Positions 13,056 to 24,864 of a stretch of DNA of 64,000 nt are shown here, piece after piece. The stretch is from Neolentinus lepideus HHB14362 ss-1 (lineage: Eukaryota; Basidiomycota; Agaricomycetes; Gloeophyllales; Gloeophyllaceae), in assembly GCA_001632425.1 (NCBI GenBank), contig KV425563.1, positions 62,001-126,000 on the forward strand, in the 5' to 3' direction. Below the pieces are notes generated by a model. The model had not been told where the DNA came from. It worked only from the letters and a program-made list of their open reading frames with translations, and did not search any database. A program made the position numbers and the translations under genes. Within the stretch, counting starts at the first letter, position 1. Each line of letters opens with the position of its first letter.

Positions 13056-15328
13056 TTGTATCGGGACATGGATCCTTCGCGCCCTCTCTGGTACCCACCA
13101 GACCAATGGGATCATCTTCCCAGAGATGTGCAAAACCAAATTGCATCCACTGCTATGCCGCCAAGACCGCGTATCCACGACTTCGACAGAGATGGATCAT
13201 GTGGAGATCCGTTTCCACAGCAGAACACGAGCCAGGATCAGATTGATCCCGCATTGCAGCAGTAAGATGCTGATAATGCCTCCAGCGAGATGGTCTGACC
13301 GCTTTCTAGTGTCCCGGACACCAACAAGAAGAAGAAAAAGAAGAAGAAAAGCAAGAAGCGCAGCCCAGACACCCCAGCCAATGGTGCGGAAGTAGACCAG
13401 CCGAAGAAGAAGAAGCCAGCGCTAGGAAGAGGAACCAGGGGACGGGACGAAATCAATCTGTATAGCCAGACTCAGACCCAAGACCAGTCGACAGATGCTG
13501 ATGCTGATGGAATGCAGGATGTATCTCGGTAAGCTACTGTGCGTGGCATCTGAGACACTCACCTAGCATTCCGTGACATGCAGCCTACCCTCTGAGAGCC
13601 CCCCACTCGGGTTCCCTCCGTCACCAACATTCTCGCAGCACCCGATGAGGTATGTTAACTGCGCATTTAGTCATCCTTTATGCATGACTCACATTATTCT
13701 GAGATCTCCGACACCCCAGCATTGGAGTCCACCACTCCCCGAGCACGCGTTCAGCCATAGTCGTCACATCGACCATGTAAGATCGCCAAATGGGCAAGGT
13801 CCAAATGAGCGTGATCCTGCTGAACCTTCCCAGAATCGACCACACAACAGGCCACGTACCCAGGCCCTCTTCGACAACATCAACTCATTGAAGGCACAGA
13901 ATGCAGCGCTCGAGTCACAGTGTGCGGCGATGCACCAGCGGCAAACTGAGCTAGAGACAAAGATCAACAGCATACACACTGAAGTCACTCAAGTAAACAT
14001 ACGCACCTTGAACAATGGGCCCAGCAAAGCTTCGAGGACACAAGAAATCCGTAGCAAGCAAGATCGCATGCGACATCGAGAGGAAGGATCCTCTGACGAG
14101 TCGGACTCTGATGATGACGACGGTGAGCAAGATATACAGGGCATATTTAAATACAAGACCCTCCTTCAAAGTAACCTGCCGCCTCATCTCCACGCAGCCA
14201 AGAACTTCTTGCAAGTAAGTAAATCCGTGATTCATCATATTCTGACAAAATACTTACCGAGATGTAGCATTTTCAATGCCAGGCATTCCAGCATCTATGT
14301 GGTGTTACCTCATCTCAAAACTGGCCAAGCATTGATGAGCTTAGAGAAGATGATTACTACACACCGGATTTCGATGAAGATGTCACTCACGCGACAAACA
14401 GCGCCATTTGCAAGCGAGTTGCAGAGTCAGTCTACACGGAACTGAAGGTATTATCCCCTCATAGACTCTGCAGACAAGGGTTGACGTGCTTACAGGGGCT
14501 GCGGGAGCTGCCGGATGAACTCAGGCATCCTGACGTTTATTTCAGTTGCCGAACAATTGAAGAGATGGCCAAAGCGACTTACCGGGGTTTCCGTGACCAA
14601 GCCAAAGCTCAGCGCAGTGATGCCAAAGCTCAAAAACGCAAGCGCAACAAGCGCAACACACGGCGATATCAGCGCCGCTTCCACGTATGTGTCACCCATA
14701 TGTTTCCATCGTAATTAGATCTAATAATATCAGATGCTTGATCACCTTCTGTCCGTCGTACCAGAGTATATCAAGCAGTATGGGCACGATCCGACACCCA
14801 TACTGGAAGTTGATGTCATTTCCGACTACGCATCAGGCCCAGACTCTGATGACAATGAGCCTCAACACATGTGGAAGGCACGCATGGGAGCGCAGCTCGG
14901 CGTGGACATCAGGAAGGTCGACAAGCAGATGTGGACGGATATCACCTGCTGGGAGCATATCATACCTGAATGGCGTTCCGAGGAGGTAAGTTCTTCAAGG
15001 CACATTGCGAGTTCTGCTCACTGTGGAGGGCCTTCAGGTTGGCACGATACTCGAACGACTGCAACACTTACATGTTCTCTCGCTGGATGAAAATGCACGG
15101 AAGAAATTTCAAGCATACCGAGTTTATAGAACTGGGCGATCTACTACCACCCCACCGGCCTATGTTCCATGGAATTTTGCGATCTCTGAGCAGTGGTGGA
15201 ATGACCATCGCCCCTCCTGGAAGAAACAGACCCGTAAGTGGTACTCACGCGGGGATCCCCTCGGCTTCGGGAAGAATGACCCTCAGCGCACTCCCCTTGC
15301 TGGTCCCTCCTCCACGCATCGTGGATGA
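13056..15328 (+). CDS. Second gene of the CACTA-like element, unknown function (coiled-coil, nuclear-type protein)
   Basis: A multi-exon gene is read from an ATG at 13056 or 13068 (MDPSRPLWYPPDQWDHL) to the stop at 15326-15328. In order it shows: a Lys-rich nuclear-localisation-like stretch with two KKKK clusters; a Gln/Asp/Ser-rich linker; a heptad coiled coil (NINSLKAQNAALESQCAAMH); an acidic block (DESDSDDDDGEQD); and a conserved-looking C-terminal half with LDHLLSVVPEYIKQYG, DVISDYASGPDSDD and VPWNFAISEQWWNDHRPSWK. I recognise no catalytic motif and did not find the HxD motif of a TET/JBP oxygenase. Location inside the transposon and convergence with the transposase suggest an element-encoded helper, perhaps the counterpart of the DNA-binding TnpA of plant CACTA elements. 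That is inference. Exon joints are approximate. Confidence 0.6.
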
Positions 15329-15382
15329 ACAGATCTATTCTCTCAGATCTCGGTAACTCTCGCATTCTCGAAGGGAAGACTG

Positions 15383-15755
15383 ACGCTCGTATGTCTTCTG
15401 GTTCTCACTTATTGTCACAGCAAGGCTTCTCTCTTCGGATGTCGCTTGCAATCTTGTTCGCTCGTGTGTCTTCTGGTTCCCGCTTATTGTTGCAGCCAGG
15501 CTTCTCTCTTCGGACCCCACTTGCAAAGTCGTTTGCTCATATTTCTACTTGTTCTCGCCAGTTGCTGCAGCAAGGATTCTCTCGTTGGATGCTGCTTGCA
15601 ATCACTGACACTCACATCTCTTCTCGTTCTCGCTACTCGTCGCCGCAAGGCGTCTCGTCGGCTGTCACTTGCAATGTTGTTTCTTCTTGTTCTCGCTACC
15701 CGTCGCGGCAAGGCGTCTCGTCGGCTGCTGCTTGCACTGTTGTTCGGAACCCGGG
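15383..15755. repeat. Minisatellite: about five diverged tandem copies of a 70-76 bp unit
   Basis: Units share the words ttcttctggttctcgc, gcagcaaggcttctctc and cttgcaat. The last two copies are most alike and slightly shorter. The array lies between the two convergent transposon genes. The plus strand stays open through all copies (a 25-residue periodic frame, 15325-15789) and the minus strand is open over most of it. It is more likely a spacer repeat than a gene. Confidence 0.75.
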
Positions 15756-15996
15756 TCTGTCGGGGATATCAATGTTGTTTCTGCTGTAGTCAATTGCGTG
15801 TAATTCAGTATAATAATAATGCCAAGTTAATCATATAAGCATGTCTGATTCTTGAACGAGGTTGGAGAGTCGAGACGCCTCATATGCGAAAAACAATTGA
15901 AGATGGAACGTTATAGTTGTATGGTGGTGAATAGTAACAGGTCAATGAGAAGTCAACAAATCGGTCAACACTATTGAATCCTGGACGAAAATATCG

Positions 15997-18900
15997 TTAA
16001 AATGACAAGTGACATTGATAGGCTAGCATACATACTCGTTCCATTGTTGTTGTAATCCAGAACTCTTGCTTTGTGGTGCGATATTCGCCTCTTGATAACT
16101 GGCACCGAATTGAGCTGAATGGGACAATTGGCGGTGGAGCGTTAGGGTCATCTGCTTCGTGGTATTGTCCGCAGGCCCAGAAGTGGATTTCCAGCTCCGG
16201 GCTGCATTAGTTAGGATTAGTCTCCTAGGATGTAATGACAAAACACTCACAAATCTCGCCAGACATTCTTCTTGGTAGGTATCTTCTTCACTGGCTTCAT
16301 CCAGCGCATTTCCGCCCAGATGACATCATCTTGGATGTCGCGCTGAAAATGCTGAAAGATACGATGGACTTCCCCACCGTACATCTGACTGCCAAGAATA
16401 GCCTTGACAATAGATGATCCTGCGTTCTTCCATTGTGTGCGAGAGGTCGGAATGATGCGCCGGCCATCTAGAACCACGTAATCAAAGAAGAGTGCACTGG
16501 GAGCAACGGGACGCGTGCCGCGAAGGGGTTGCCGCTCCAATGGCATGTGAACGCGAGGACCTTGTGAATTGTAATGGTCGCACAGAGAACCGACTGCCCT
16601 TGCTGAGAGGGGCTGCAATACTTGAGAAACTCTAGGTCCAAGTTCTAAGCGAAGAGACAAGAGTGCTGTAGGTAAAGCATTGGCGTTATTCAGTGCTGCA
16701 TCGTGAATCATGTGGCAAGCACTACTCACCATCCGCAATGGCAGATGTCTCAATGGCTGCTGCTTCTACCGTACCACGGTCTTCCCCTTGCTTGAGCAAG
16801 AGTCTCTCACCGAGTGCACGTTCAGCGGCATGAACACTGCCGTTCTTGGATAGTTGGGAGGCCTATAGTCATCATAGATGTAAGGCTGCATAAATAGTTA
16901 TGGAGACAATCACGTACCAGAGCTCGCACCCGAGATTCACGCTGGAAAGTGCGCATCAGGGTTACCTCAAGCTCGCCGCCACCGCGGTGATTTGTGTTAT
17001 AGTTTTTGAGGGTCTTGTTCAGCCGTTCCACGAGGAAAAGCCAGTAGTTGTAGACGGCCCCGTAATCACGTACCTGATCAGGCAGATGTACAACCCAATG
17101 ATGATTGGGTTTCATTGCCTTCTCACCGTATAGCTGGTTGGAGACAATCTCATCAAAATATACAAATGATACGAGAGCGTCGAGAACTCACCTCTCGGTA
17201 CTGCAGAAGATAGTCTTGGAGCAGGGTAAGAGCCCTGGCAAGTGCGCGATCATTGATTGACCGTCCGAGCAAGATCTTGAGGGCAGTAGCAAAGCGGAGG
17301 AAGAGGAGTGGCTCCTCTTGATGCATTCGTTTCTCAAGAGTGTCAGGTGGTATCGGCATCGGGTCAGTAACATCATCCGCCTTCCGCTTCTTAGAGTTCC
17401 TGTTCGCAGAAGTGCCAGCAGGTGTAGGTAAAGGTGGAACACCCTTTGGGGCTCTCTTCGGCAACAGATGGGCTTCTTGTTGGTACTCCGGGTGTCGTGT
17501 CTTCCACGCCTTGAGGTCTTTGTTGTATTCTGCCAACTCTGTCTTGTACTTCTTCTGCTGCTTAGCGAAGTCCTTCTGCGCAGCAGCAAGGAACGTGTCC
17601 CATACAATTGGAATCTAATAATATTGTCAGGAATCAATCAGAAATATGAGAAGAATACATACGATCATTGGTAAGGCCACGGTCGTGGCAAACTTGTATT
17701 CATCAGCTGTGAGAGAACCCCCCGCAGGTTCGCCCATGCGCACTGGGAGACGTCCTGCCCATAGTGGCGACTCAAACTAAGGCAGACAGTTAGTTAAGGT
17801 GACTATATGCGTCTGGAAACATACCGTTTCTAAAAATTGGTGAACCAAGCTGAGTTCCCGTCCCTCGTTTGCTGTCGGAGCCCTCAGAGTCTTCTTCTGG
17901 ATCCACTGGGCATACCACTGGTTCTTGGCGATCCCCTGTAGCGTGTTATGCATCGGGTCGATGAGTGTGTAGCGGACGAGGTCAAAGTATGACAACCGAG
18001 CGAATTCGGTCCATCGTGCACCAAACGTCGCAAAGAACGTATCGCGATCTGCCTGAGTCTTGAGGCTATTCCAAGTGAAACATCTTGCACGATGTGTCTC
18101 GCCATTGCGAGGCTCATAGCCTTGAATATCGTAAGGATCCGTAGTCATGGAGTGATGTGCGAGATACGCACCATTGCAGAGCGATTTCTCCGAGAAGAGC
18201 TCATCATGAGGGACATGGCACTTGGTGCATGGAGCTTCGCTGTGTCCGTGGTCCGCAAACCCGCATACTTTGCACATTGCCGGATGATCGCATACAATCG
18301 CCAACAGGAAGACGCGCACAAGACGTCCTGAGAATGGTTGATAAATCAGATATGCCTGATGAAGGAATACGTCCCAGGAGCATACTTTCGGGATATTGAG
18401 GGGTCTTGATCATGACGCCCTCCTCAAATAATTTGATAAGATCATCAACGATAATCTTGAGATATTGCTGTAATTGTTCTGCCGTGGGCTCCGAAGGCCC
18501 GGGGGTGATGACTGGTACCAATAAATTGGATGTCATGTATCTGCGTAGAAATCAGTAAGATGTTCCGAACGAAGACAGTGCCAACCCGAACACACCTTAA
18601 TTCGGGTGGTAGATTTGAGACACAGAATGACAGAACACCGACGGAATGACTGCCGCAATAATTCGATACATTCTTATTGAACCTTGGTCGTCACGAGATT
18701 AACAAACCACAACGAAACGTAGCTGCATCACACTCACCAATCTAAGCTGAATGTCACTCCAATCCGAAGCTCATCGGGTTGCGAAAGTGAGGAGCGAGCA
18801 AAGAAGCTTTTGCCGTTGCTGTCTTTGACGGTTCTCGGCACCTCACCATCCAACATAGAATTATACTCCCCAGGCTTGCTGGGCTCGTAGTCAAGCCACT

Positions 18901-20442
18901 GTTCACAGATGACCTCGTTATCGCCCTCCACGAGAAAGTCAACTAGGAGACTGGATAGTGGTGAGACTGGTACAGCTAACTTAGGCGGGGGAGGTGGAGG
19001 ACTACGCCCAGTTAGACTCTCAAATAACGAGCGGTTCCTCGGTTGGAAAAGTCCTACATTGCAGTTTGCGCATACAGAATCTGGGCTGCTGGAGGACGAG
19101 AAGAGCTCGTGACATAGTGGACAGGCGGGGTAGATCTGGAAGCGGTCTTCTAGCTCGAACTTTTGAATCACTGAGGTCAGTGTTGTCGGCATAGTGTCAT
19201 TCCTCGCAAGGTGCCCAAGGCCGATAAAAATGGTCCGCATTGTCCACAGTATGAGCGAGCATGCGCGGAACATTACGTGATATTTGATATTGAGGAATGA
19301 AACTAAAATCAATACCATGCGGACAAACCAGGACGGATGCGACTCGAAATAAGACTGTCCAGCAGAGTCGCGGGGGTGGAGCTGTTGGATCCCAATAATC
19401 GGGGCAGCGAGAGAGGTCCCAGACTCAGCGAGTGCAAGCCCGCTGGAGGCGATACCATTCTGTACAACATCACCATCTTCTGGGTCGTCATACAGGCCGA
19501 GTTGGCGATTAGCGTGCTGGGATTGCTCCTGTAAAGTCTGGATCTCTGTGCGAACACGGGCCTTGCGTGCGCGCGGAGACCTTCGTTGAGCAAGAGCTTC
19601 ATTATTAGACCCCTGTGTCTGCGTATCCTGCTGAGCTGGGAGATCCGCATTCAGCGCGAAGAACTCGGGCGGCGCTGGGACTGGCTTCGGGGATGTCAGG
19701 GGAATTTTCACGCTCCCGCTAGAGTCGCTTGTGTATTCGGATGTGTCGTCGTCTTCCGGTGGGGGTGAGGAAGTACCATCTTGATCGGGATTGTCGGAGG
19801 GAGTCCGGGGACGCGCATATACCGAGTCAGGCTCTTCGAGAAAGACGTCGGTAAAGGGGGACAAGACCTCCCGCTCAATCAAGTTCTGATGGGGGCTGGA
19901 AGGTGGATCAAAGATGTATGCTGCGTTAGTGTTGGCTGCAGCTCGCTGTTCAGAGTGCGAATCTCGGTTTGGGTCATGAGAATACTGCGTGCCAGATTAG
20001 TGATAAATTTGAAATGGATACTTATAGCATTGAGGAAAGATGCAGAACTCACGTGCTCTGAAATGTGTGACTGCTCGGATTCCATCTCGTGGTCTCCGTC
20101 CGCGTCGGGGGGAACCATTGGAGAGTCATGATTTGGAGCAGCAAAGTGTGTCGGAATGAAATGGGGTAGAAGGGCAGCTGGTCGTTGCTTCTCCGTTGTA
20201 TTTGAAGAAGGATTCAAGCGCGTGTCTGCAAAAGCGATGACAGGGGTGAGTCTCGAGCTCGGAAGGACAGAAATGATTCTCTCACCTTTTTGTTGATAAA
20301 CGCTCGGAGGTGCAGTTTTCTGGCACCGTTGCAGAAGTTCATCCCGTTTGTGCTTGTCGCGCTCCCAGCGGCTTACACACTTGCCGTTACATTTCTTACA
20401 GTAGCAGCGATGGTCTTGTGACTTAGTAGACGACGAGGGCAT
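15997..20442 (-). CDS. Transposase of the tnp2/Plavaka family (CACTA-like element)
   Basis: The gene starts at 20442 with MPSSSTKSQDHRCYC and runs through many short introns to a stop at about 15997. Seen in order: an N-terminal Cys cluster (CYCKKCNGKCVSRWERDKHK); an acidic, Pro-rich linker; a second cluster, CPLCHELF and VCANC; a membrane-like hydrophobic stretch that probably belongs to the core fold; the block NLLVPVITPGPSEPTAEQLQ; and a third cluster, MCKVCGFADHGHSEAPCTKC. The catalytic-core landmark LVRYTLIDPMHNTLQGIAKN supplies one acidic residue of the RNase H-like triad. After it come HHWVVHLPDQVRDYGAVYNY and a C-terminal block with FWACGQYHEADDPNAPP. These features are typical of agaricomycete CACTA-like transposases. 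I did not see a stop inside a recognised block, so it may be functional. Confidence 0.8.
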
Positions 20443-20946
20443 AGTCAGAGATGAGGCTTGAGGCCTGAGGCCTCAGGGAGTGAGGGACAGAGAGAGAGGG
20501 ATGTCGATGAGGGACGGAGAGAGAGGGACGTCGATGGTGAGTACTGCGCCAGGACGAGTGGAGTCTGACTTATTAAAACTCAGCCAGAGTTGGACTTAAC
20601 GGGTTTCGAGAGGTTCACTTGGAGTTGGACTTAACGGTTCTGAAGAGATATTGTGGAACAAAGTCAATAGTAATGTTTTTGTGACCGGGCACAGGTACAC
20701 GAGGTTATAGTAGCTAAGATTAGACCGGGTAGACGCGTCTAGTCAGAGCCACGGATAAATGACGTGTCTGAAGGCGTGACATTCCCACGTGCTCGCGCCT
20801 AGTCACATGTACTCGAGGCTCAGCAACGAGATATGCTCTGACATTCAAATACGCGTGAGTACAGCATGTGCTCATATCTACTTGACCTCCAAACAGATGG
20901 GTCCAGAACGCAGTGATTTCAGAGAAACGATAGTCGCGCCAGAGCT
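20443..20946. other. Right subterminal region of the CACTA-like element and its junction
   Basis: No gene is present. The word gagttggacttaacgg occurs twice (near 20586 and 20622), and GTACTCGAGGCTCAG-like words mirror repeats near the left end. The element ends at 20915, and 31 bp of flank separate it from the next element. Confidence 0.6.
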
Positions 20947-21675
20947 CAGGCTCCTATAACCATCCGTCCTCGCGTTCTCGTTCCTCAATCCGAGAACATG
21001 TGAGAAAACATGTTACATAAGGCTACCTACCATAAGAAGAAGGCAAACGCTGTATTAGGACGGCGAGCCAAAGTGGTCACCGGGAATCACCGTATGTGAT
21101 GGTAATGTCACGGCGGCAGCCATGCCGCTGACTCAGCAGCGGTGGCTTAGGGCTTTCAGCGACGCCTAAGAGGTGGGTGTGTGGCTAATACTGTTTAAAC
21201 CATAATCAAGACTAGAACCATAATTACATTTAACATGTGTGGCAGGTTTTATTGAAGTTTGTGAGCATTCTTCTAAGCTATATGCAGAACACTTCATCAT
21301 ACACCCATCAGAGGTGCTTTTCAAGCCAGATGTACTTATAACTCCCATTTATTTTAAAGATATTAAACAAAATACATTTCACATTGCCTTTTACAAAACT
21401 TACTATTACATATAATGTTCAACGCACTCGCCAATTGGTGTTGAAAGGCCTCAGCCACCGCTGCTGAGTCAGCGGCCTGGCTGCCGCCGTGATATTTCCG
21501 TCACATTCGGTGATCCCCACTTTGGCCAGCCAGCGTTCTCTTCACGTTCGCCTTCTTCTTATGGTAGGTAGTCTTATGTAACACCTGTCAATCACATTGC
21601 CTAATCTAATATGTTTTCTCACATGTTCTCGGATTGAGGAACGAGAACGCGAGGATGGATGGTTATAGGACCCTG
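20947..21675. mobile_element. Fold-back (MULE- or hAT-like) non-autonomous element with long inverted repeats
   Basis: The element has inverted arms of roughly 220 bp (20947-21165 and 21450-21675). The outer ends read CAGGCTCCTATAACC on the left and CAGGGTCCTATAACC in complement on the right. The arms stay alignable apart from an indel of about 20 bp. A perfect 9-bp direct repeat, GCCAGAGCT, flanks it (20938-20946 and 21676-21684). Long arms and a 9-bp duplication point to a Mutator-like miniature element; the CAGG ends would also suit hAT, which normally makes 8 bp. The AT-rich centre codes for nothing. Confidence 0.8.
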
Positions 21676-21702
21676 GCCAGAGCTCTCGGTGTGAAGAATC
21701 GA

Positions 21703-21844
21703 CCTCAGCCGTGAACTTGTATAACAGGCTGAGATTATGCTACTACCTGTGAAGAATCGACTACTTGTACATGAGTATTGTAGCTGCCCAAGAATGCGTA
21801 ATGGACACGTACCCTCAGCCGTGAACTTGTATAACAGACTGAGG
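21703..21844. repeat. Short direct repeat pair
   Basis: The word cctcagccgtgaacttgtat, continuing into aaca, occurs at 21703 and again at 21814. The word gtgaagaatcgac occurs at 21691 and 21750. This looks like a small local duplication next to the fold-back element. Confidence 0.7.
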
Positions 21845-22637
21845 GGAAAGATGACGCGCGTCGCGTCCTACTACTTGCTTCCCACGTGGTTATCGACCAA
21901 TCCGCTCTCTGCATTTGCTTCCGTCACCACGTGCTACCCCGAAAACCTTCCGTCGCCTCATAGCTCGACATCTCACTTTCTCAACACTCGGATACGACGA
22001 GGGGCGATAGACCTAGCTAGCTCGTAGTAGTAAAGGCGGAGGGCATCACGGTCACAATAGTAGTCGCGTTTAAGTCCCGTCGGATACGTGACCGTGACAT
22101 GCTGCACATCACGTGCACGGCTCATTCTACCATGCGCCCAATCGCCCATGTCCGACGCCCCGAGTATTAATCGAGTGGACAAAGGCACTTGACTGTAGGT
22201 ACTAAGGAAGATAAAGGTGCGGCAGCCTGGACCCACACGAACACATAACGGGGATCTGTCCTTGTGGGTGCAAGTTTCTGATGCCATCAATTCGTGTATC
22301 GACTTCCGACTTCGGGAACAACGGGTCCTCCAGGCAACCACTGATAATTGTTCTGAGCTCTGCAACGTTCAGCGGTGGACATTGTCTCTTCGACAATAAG
22401 GAGGGAGTTATTGTTTCATCATAGAAAGTGGTATGTCCATTGGTAGTCAGGATCGGACACCTCGGGCTAACTCCACTTGTTGTCAACAAGACTCATAGTA
22501 AGGTGTTGTATTCGTGATGAGATGGTTGCTCTTATTTGCACGTTCCAGTTCGTCACCCGAGCGCTACAATTGCTACACATCGTTGGTATAAAACCGGACA
22601 GACCTCGGTGATTTAAGTCAATAGACCTACCTGCCGT
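21845..22637. other. Intergenic, upstream of kinase-like gene A
   Basis: Open frames here lack family motifs. The sequence has several CACGTG-like words but no clear core promoter. Confidence 0.4.
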
Positions 22638-24864
22638 ATGCTAGTGCGACCTCAGAGTGGCTTCTGTCGCCACCTTCACATAGTGCAAGAAGGACCCAAG
22701 AGAGGAGCTAGGAAAGCTATCGACAAAGCAGCATCGTTACTCAGACATCTCAAGAAAGAAGATCCGGAAATAACACCAGGTTTGCAGGTCATCACCAATA
22801 TCACCACTAATATCATGAAGCTGTCTCACAACCTCCATGGGAACAAGTCGGTCAGCTACCTTTCTGCAGTCCCATTATTAACAATTCCTTGCAGGCATGC
22901 TGCGGAAAATCTGAGTCAGAGGCTTGATGGCATTCAAGCCATCTTGGCAAAGAAATTGAAGTGGTCTCGTCTAAGTCCCGAAATCGAGGCTGCCATGTCA
23001 GAGTTTCGAGAGTACGCACCAATCCTGCATTCCATTCAGCTCACCCAAAATTCCCTGGTAGGGTTCTTAAGGACATCGAATTGCATCTTCATTCATGGGA
23101 AGACCTGTCACGCTCCGACGCTTTCTTTCAGCATGATTCTATCGCTTCCAGGATAGAGGATTTTCATGTTAGAATAACAAATTGCATACCCGGGTTCCAA
23201 GTAGGTCTTTTATTGTTTCACAGGACACGCGGTTCACACGCGGAGTAGCTTACGGCGACCGCGAGCGAGATGGACTGGCACGCGGAGTTCCTACAAGTCA
23301 GCAAGGAGGACAAAGCTGAAGCTCTGAACGATATCCTCGCATTGCTCGAGAGGGTGGATGAACTGGCTCAGTTTCTGAAGACCAAGCCGCTGGATGCTCT
23401 CTTACTAGAGGCAGCGGTGAGCAAAGTACGTTTTATTTACACATCGAAACACCGAGTTCGTACGACCTATTTAACGCTGCGCCGTGTCCATAGGTATCAA
23501 CAGAGTTGCCAGATCACGACCCCGCCCATCCTCGGTTGTCACTTTCTCGTCTCTTGAAGGAAGCTAGTGATGTTCGCCCTGACTTCAATATAGCCCGGAA
23601 AGATGTGGAATTCTCCCGGGACCTAGAACTGGACATGGGCCTGGACCTTTCAAAGGATTTTATGGACAAATACTCACCTCGTGAATACAGTTATTGTCTG
23701 GGGAAATACCGCGGGCGTACGGTCCTGATCAAGACAATAACCCAAAATATGGTGGACGAATCCAAAGTGAAAAAGGTCAGTGATTCGTAGGATACAGATA
23801 GCGCTCGCACTGAATTTGTGCTTCAGCGGGTCTGGCAAGAAGCAGAGAACTGGATGAAGGTGTGGAAACAGGATAGAGATTGCAATGCGCCCATGTATGG
23901 ATTCTGGATGGACACTCTGCGGCCCGATGAGGATCAGTTGTAGGTCATCCCGGATTGCGGTTGCTCCATTACTTATGGCCCATCTAGGCACCTGGTCTAT
24001 CCATTCGATGCTTTTGGATCAGCCAATGTCTACGTCAAGACACATCCTCGCGCTGACCCCATTACTATAGTAAGTGCAATGGTCCTGGTTGACGTGGCGT
24101 GCTAGCTGAGTTAGGTCAGCTTAGAGATGCTGCTAAGGGTCTTTCTGTGTTGCACGGTATGAATATAATACACAAGGACATTAGAGGGGTGATTATCCTC
24201 CATTGCTCCGGTGGGAAGCTCTTCTAACGAATGTACTAGTGCAACATTTTTGTTGGCGCCAATGGCAACGGTATGCTTGCTGAGAGCGGCATGTCTGAGG
24301 TAGATCACAACTTTTCTTTGCCAAATCGGTGCTATTGAGCACATTCTCAGATCGTGGAAGAGACCTATGGTGGTCCTTCAATGGCCTATACTGACACCAC
24401 TCCCAGCCGGTGGCATGCGCCTGAAATGCTAATGGGACATCTAGATGGAGGCGCACGTGCATGCCTGCAATCGGACGTCTGGTCGTTAGGTATAACCGCA
24501 TACGAGGTCTGTGGCTGCTCTTGTGCACCGGTTCAGAATTGTTGATGAAGCGATTATCCAGTTACTCTCGTATAACATACCGTATTACGAGATGGATACC
24601 ATCAAGGATGCTGCGGACTTGGGGAGGAGAGTTGTTCTTGGACTTCGTCCAACGAGACCAATTGACGAAAAAGCTATTGAGAGGGGACTGGATGACGACC
24701 TTTGGGAGTTCCTAGAAATCGAATGTTGGAAGACAAAACCAGAGAAACGGTGCGACATCCACCGTGTCATAGAGTTCTTTGATTCCTTGATACTGCGGCG
24801 TACTCCAGAGTCTGATGACCAGCATCCTGGGAACGGCGAGAAGACGACGCCTAGCGACGCCTAG
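22638..24864 (+). CDS. MLKL-like protein A: N-terminal helical bundle plus kinase-like domain with ESG in place of DFG
   Basis: Start ATG at 22638 (MLVRPQSGFCRHLH). The N-terminal part has the features of an MLKL-type four-helix bundle: PGLQVITNITTNIMKLSHNL with GNK, then after an intron HAAENLSQRLDGIQAILAKK. A helical brace region follows, then a kinase-like domain. It has the beta-3 lysine (RTVLIKTI), the alpha-C block EAENWMKVWKQDRD, a catalytic loop HKDIRGCN (Asp and Asn kept, Arg of HRD lost), an APE-like RWHAPE and SDVWSLGITAYE. The magnesium-binding DFG is replaced by ESG (MLAESGMSE, near 24280), and no glycine-rich loop is seen. This predicts a weak or dead kinase. The last exon ends at 24864. 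About 55-60 bp introns are used throughout. Family membership is inferred from motifs. Confidence 0.75.

Larger units (their letters stand above)
12618..20915. mobile_element. CACTA-like (tnp2/Plavaka-type) DNA transposon, complete-looking, 8.3 kb
   Basis: The ends are inverted: the plus strand at 12618 and the complement from 20915 both read CACTGCGTTC, a 10-bp perfect terminal repeat starting with CACT(G). The three bases outside are ATT on both sides (12615-12617 and 20916-20918), as expected for the 2-3 bp target duplication of CACTA elements. Words related to TACCTGAGYCTAC and GTACTCGARSCT recur near both ends as subterminal repeats. Inside are a transposase gene (minus strand) and a second, convergent gene of unknown function, with a minisatellite between them. 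Zinc-finger clusters and the tnp2-like core support the assignment. It may still be intact, but I could not confirm every splice joint. Confidence 0.75.

Noticed and set aside
13056..15328. Idea that the second transposon gene is a TET/JBP-type oxygenase, as found in some fungal transposons
   Set aside because: I could not find an HxD motif followed by a distal His and Arg in the readable exons.
15383..15755. Regularly spaced repeats considered as a CRISPR array
   Set aside because: The units are contiguous tandem copies without unique spacers, in a eukaryotic genome.
18734..19882. Treating the 382-codon frame as a separate gene
   Set aside because: It lies in frame with flanking exons and carries the second Cys cluster of the transposase, so it is an internal part of that gene.
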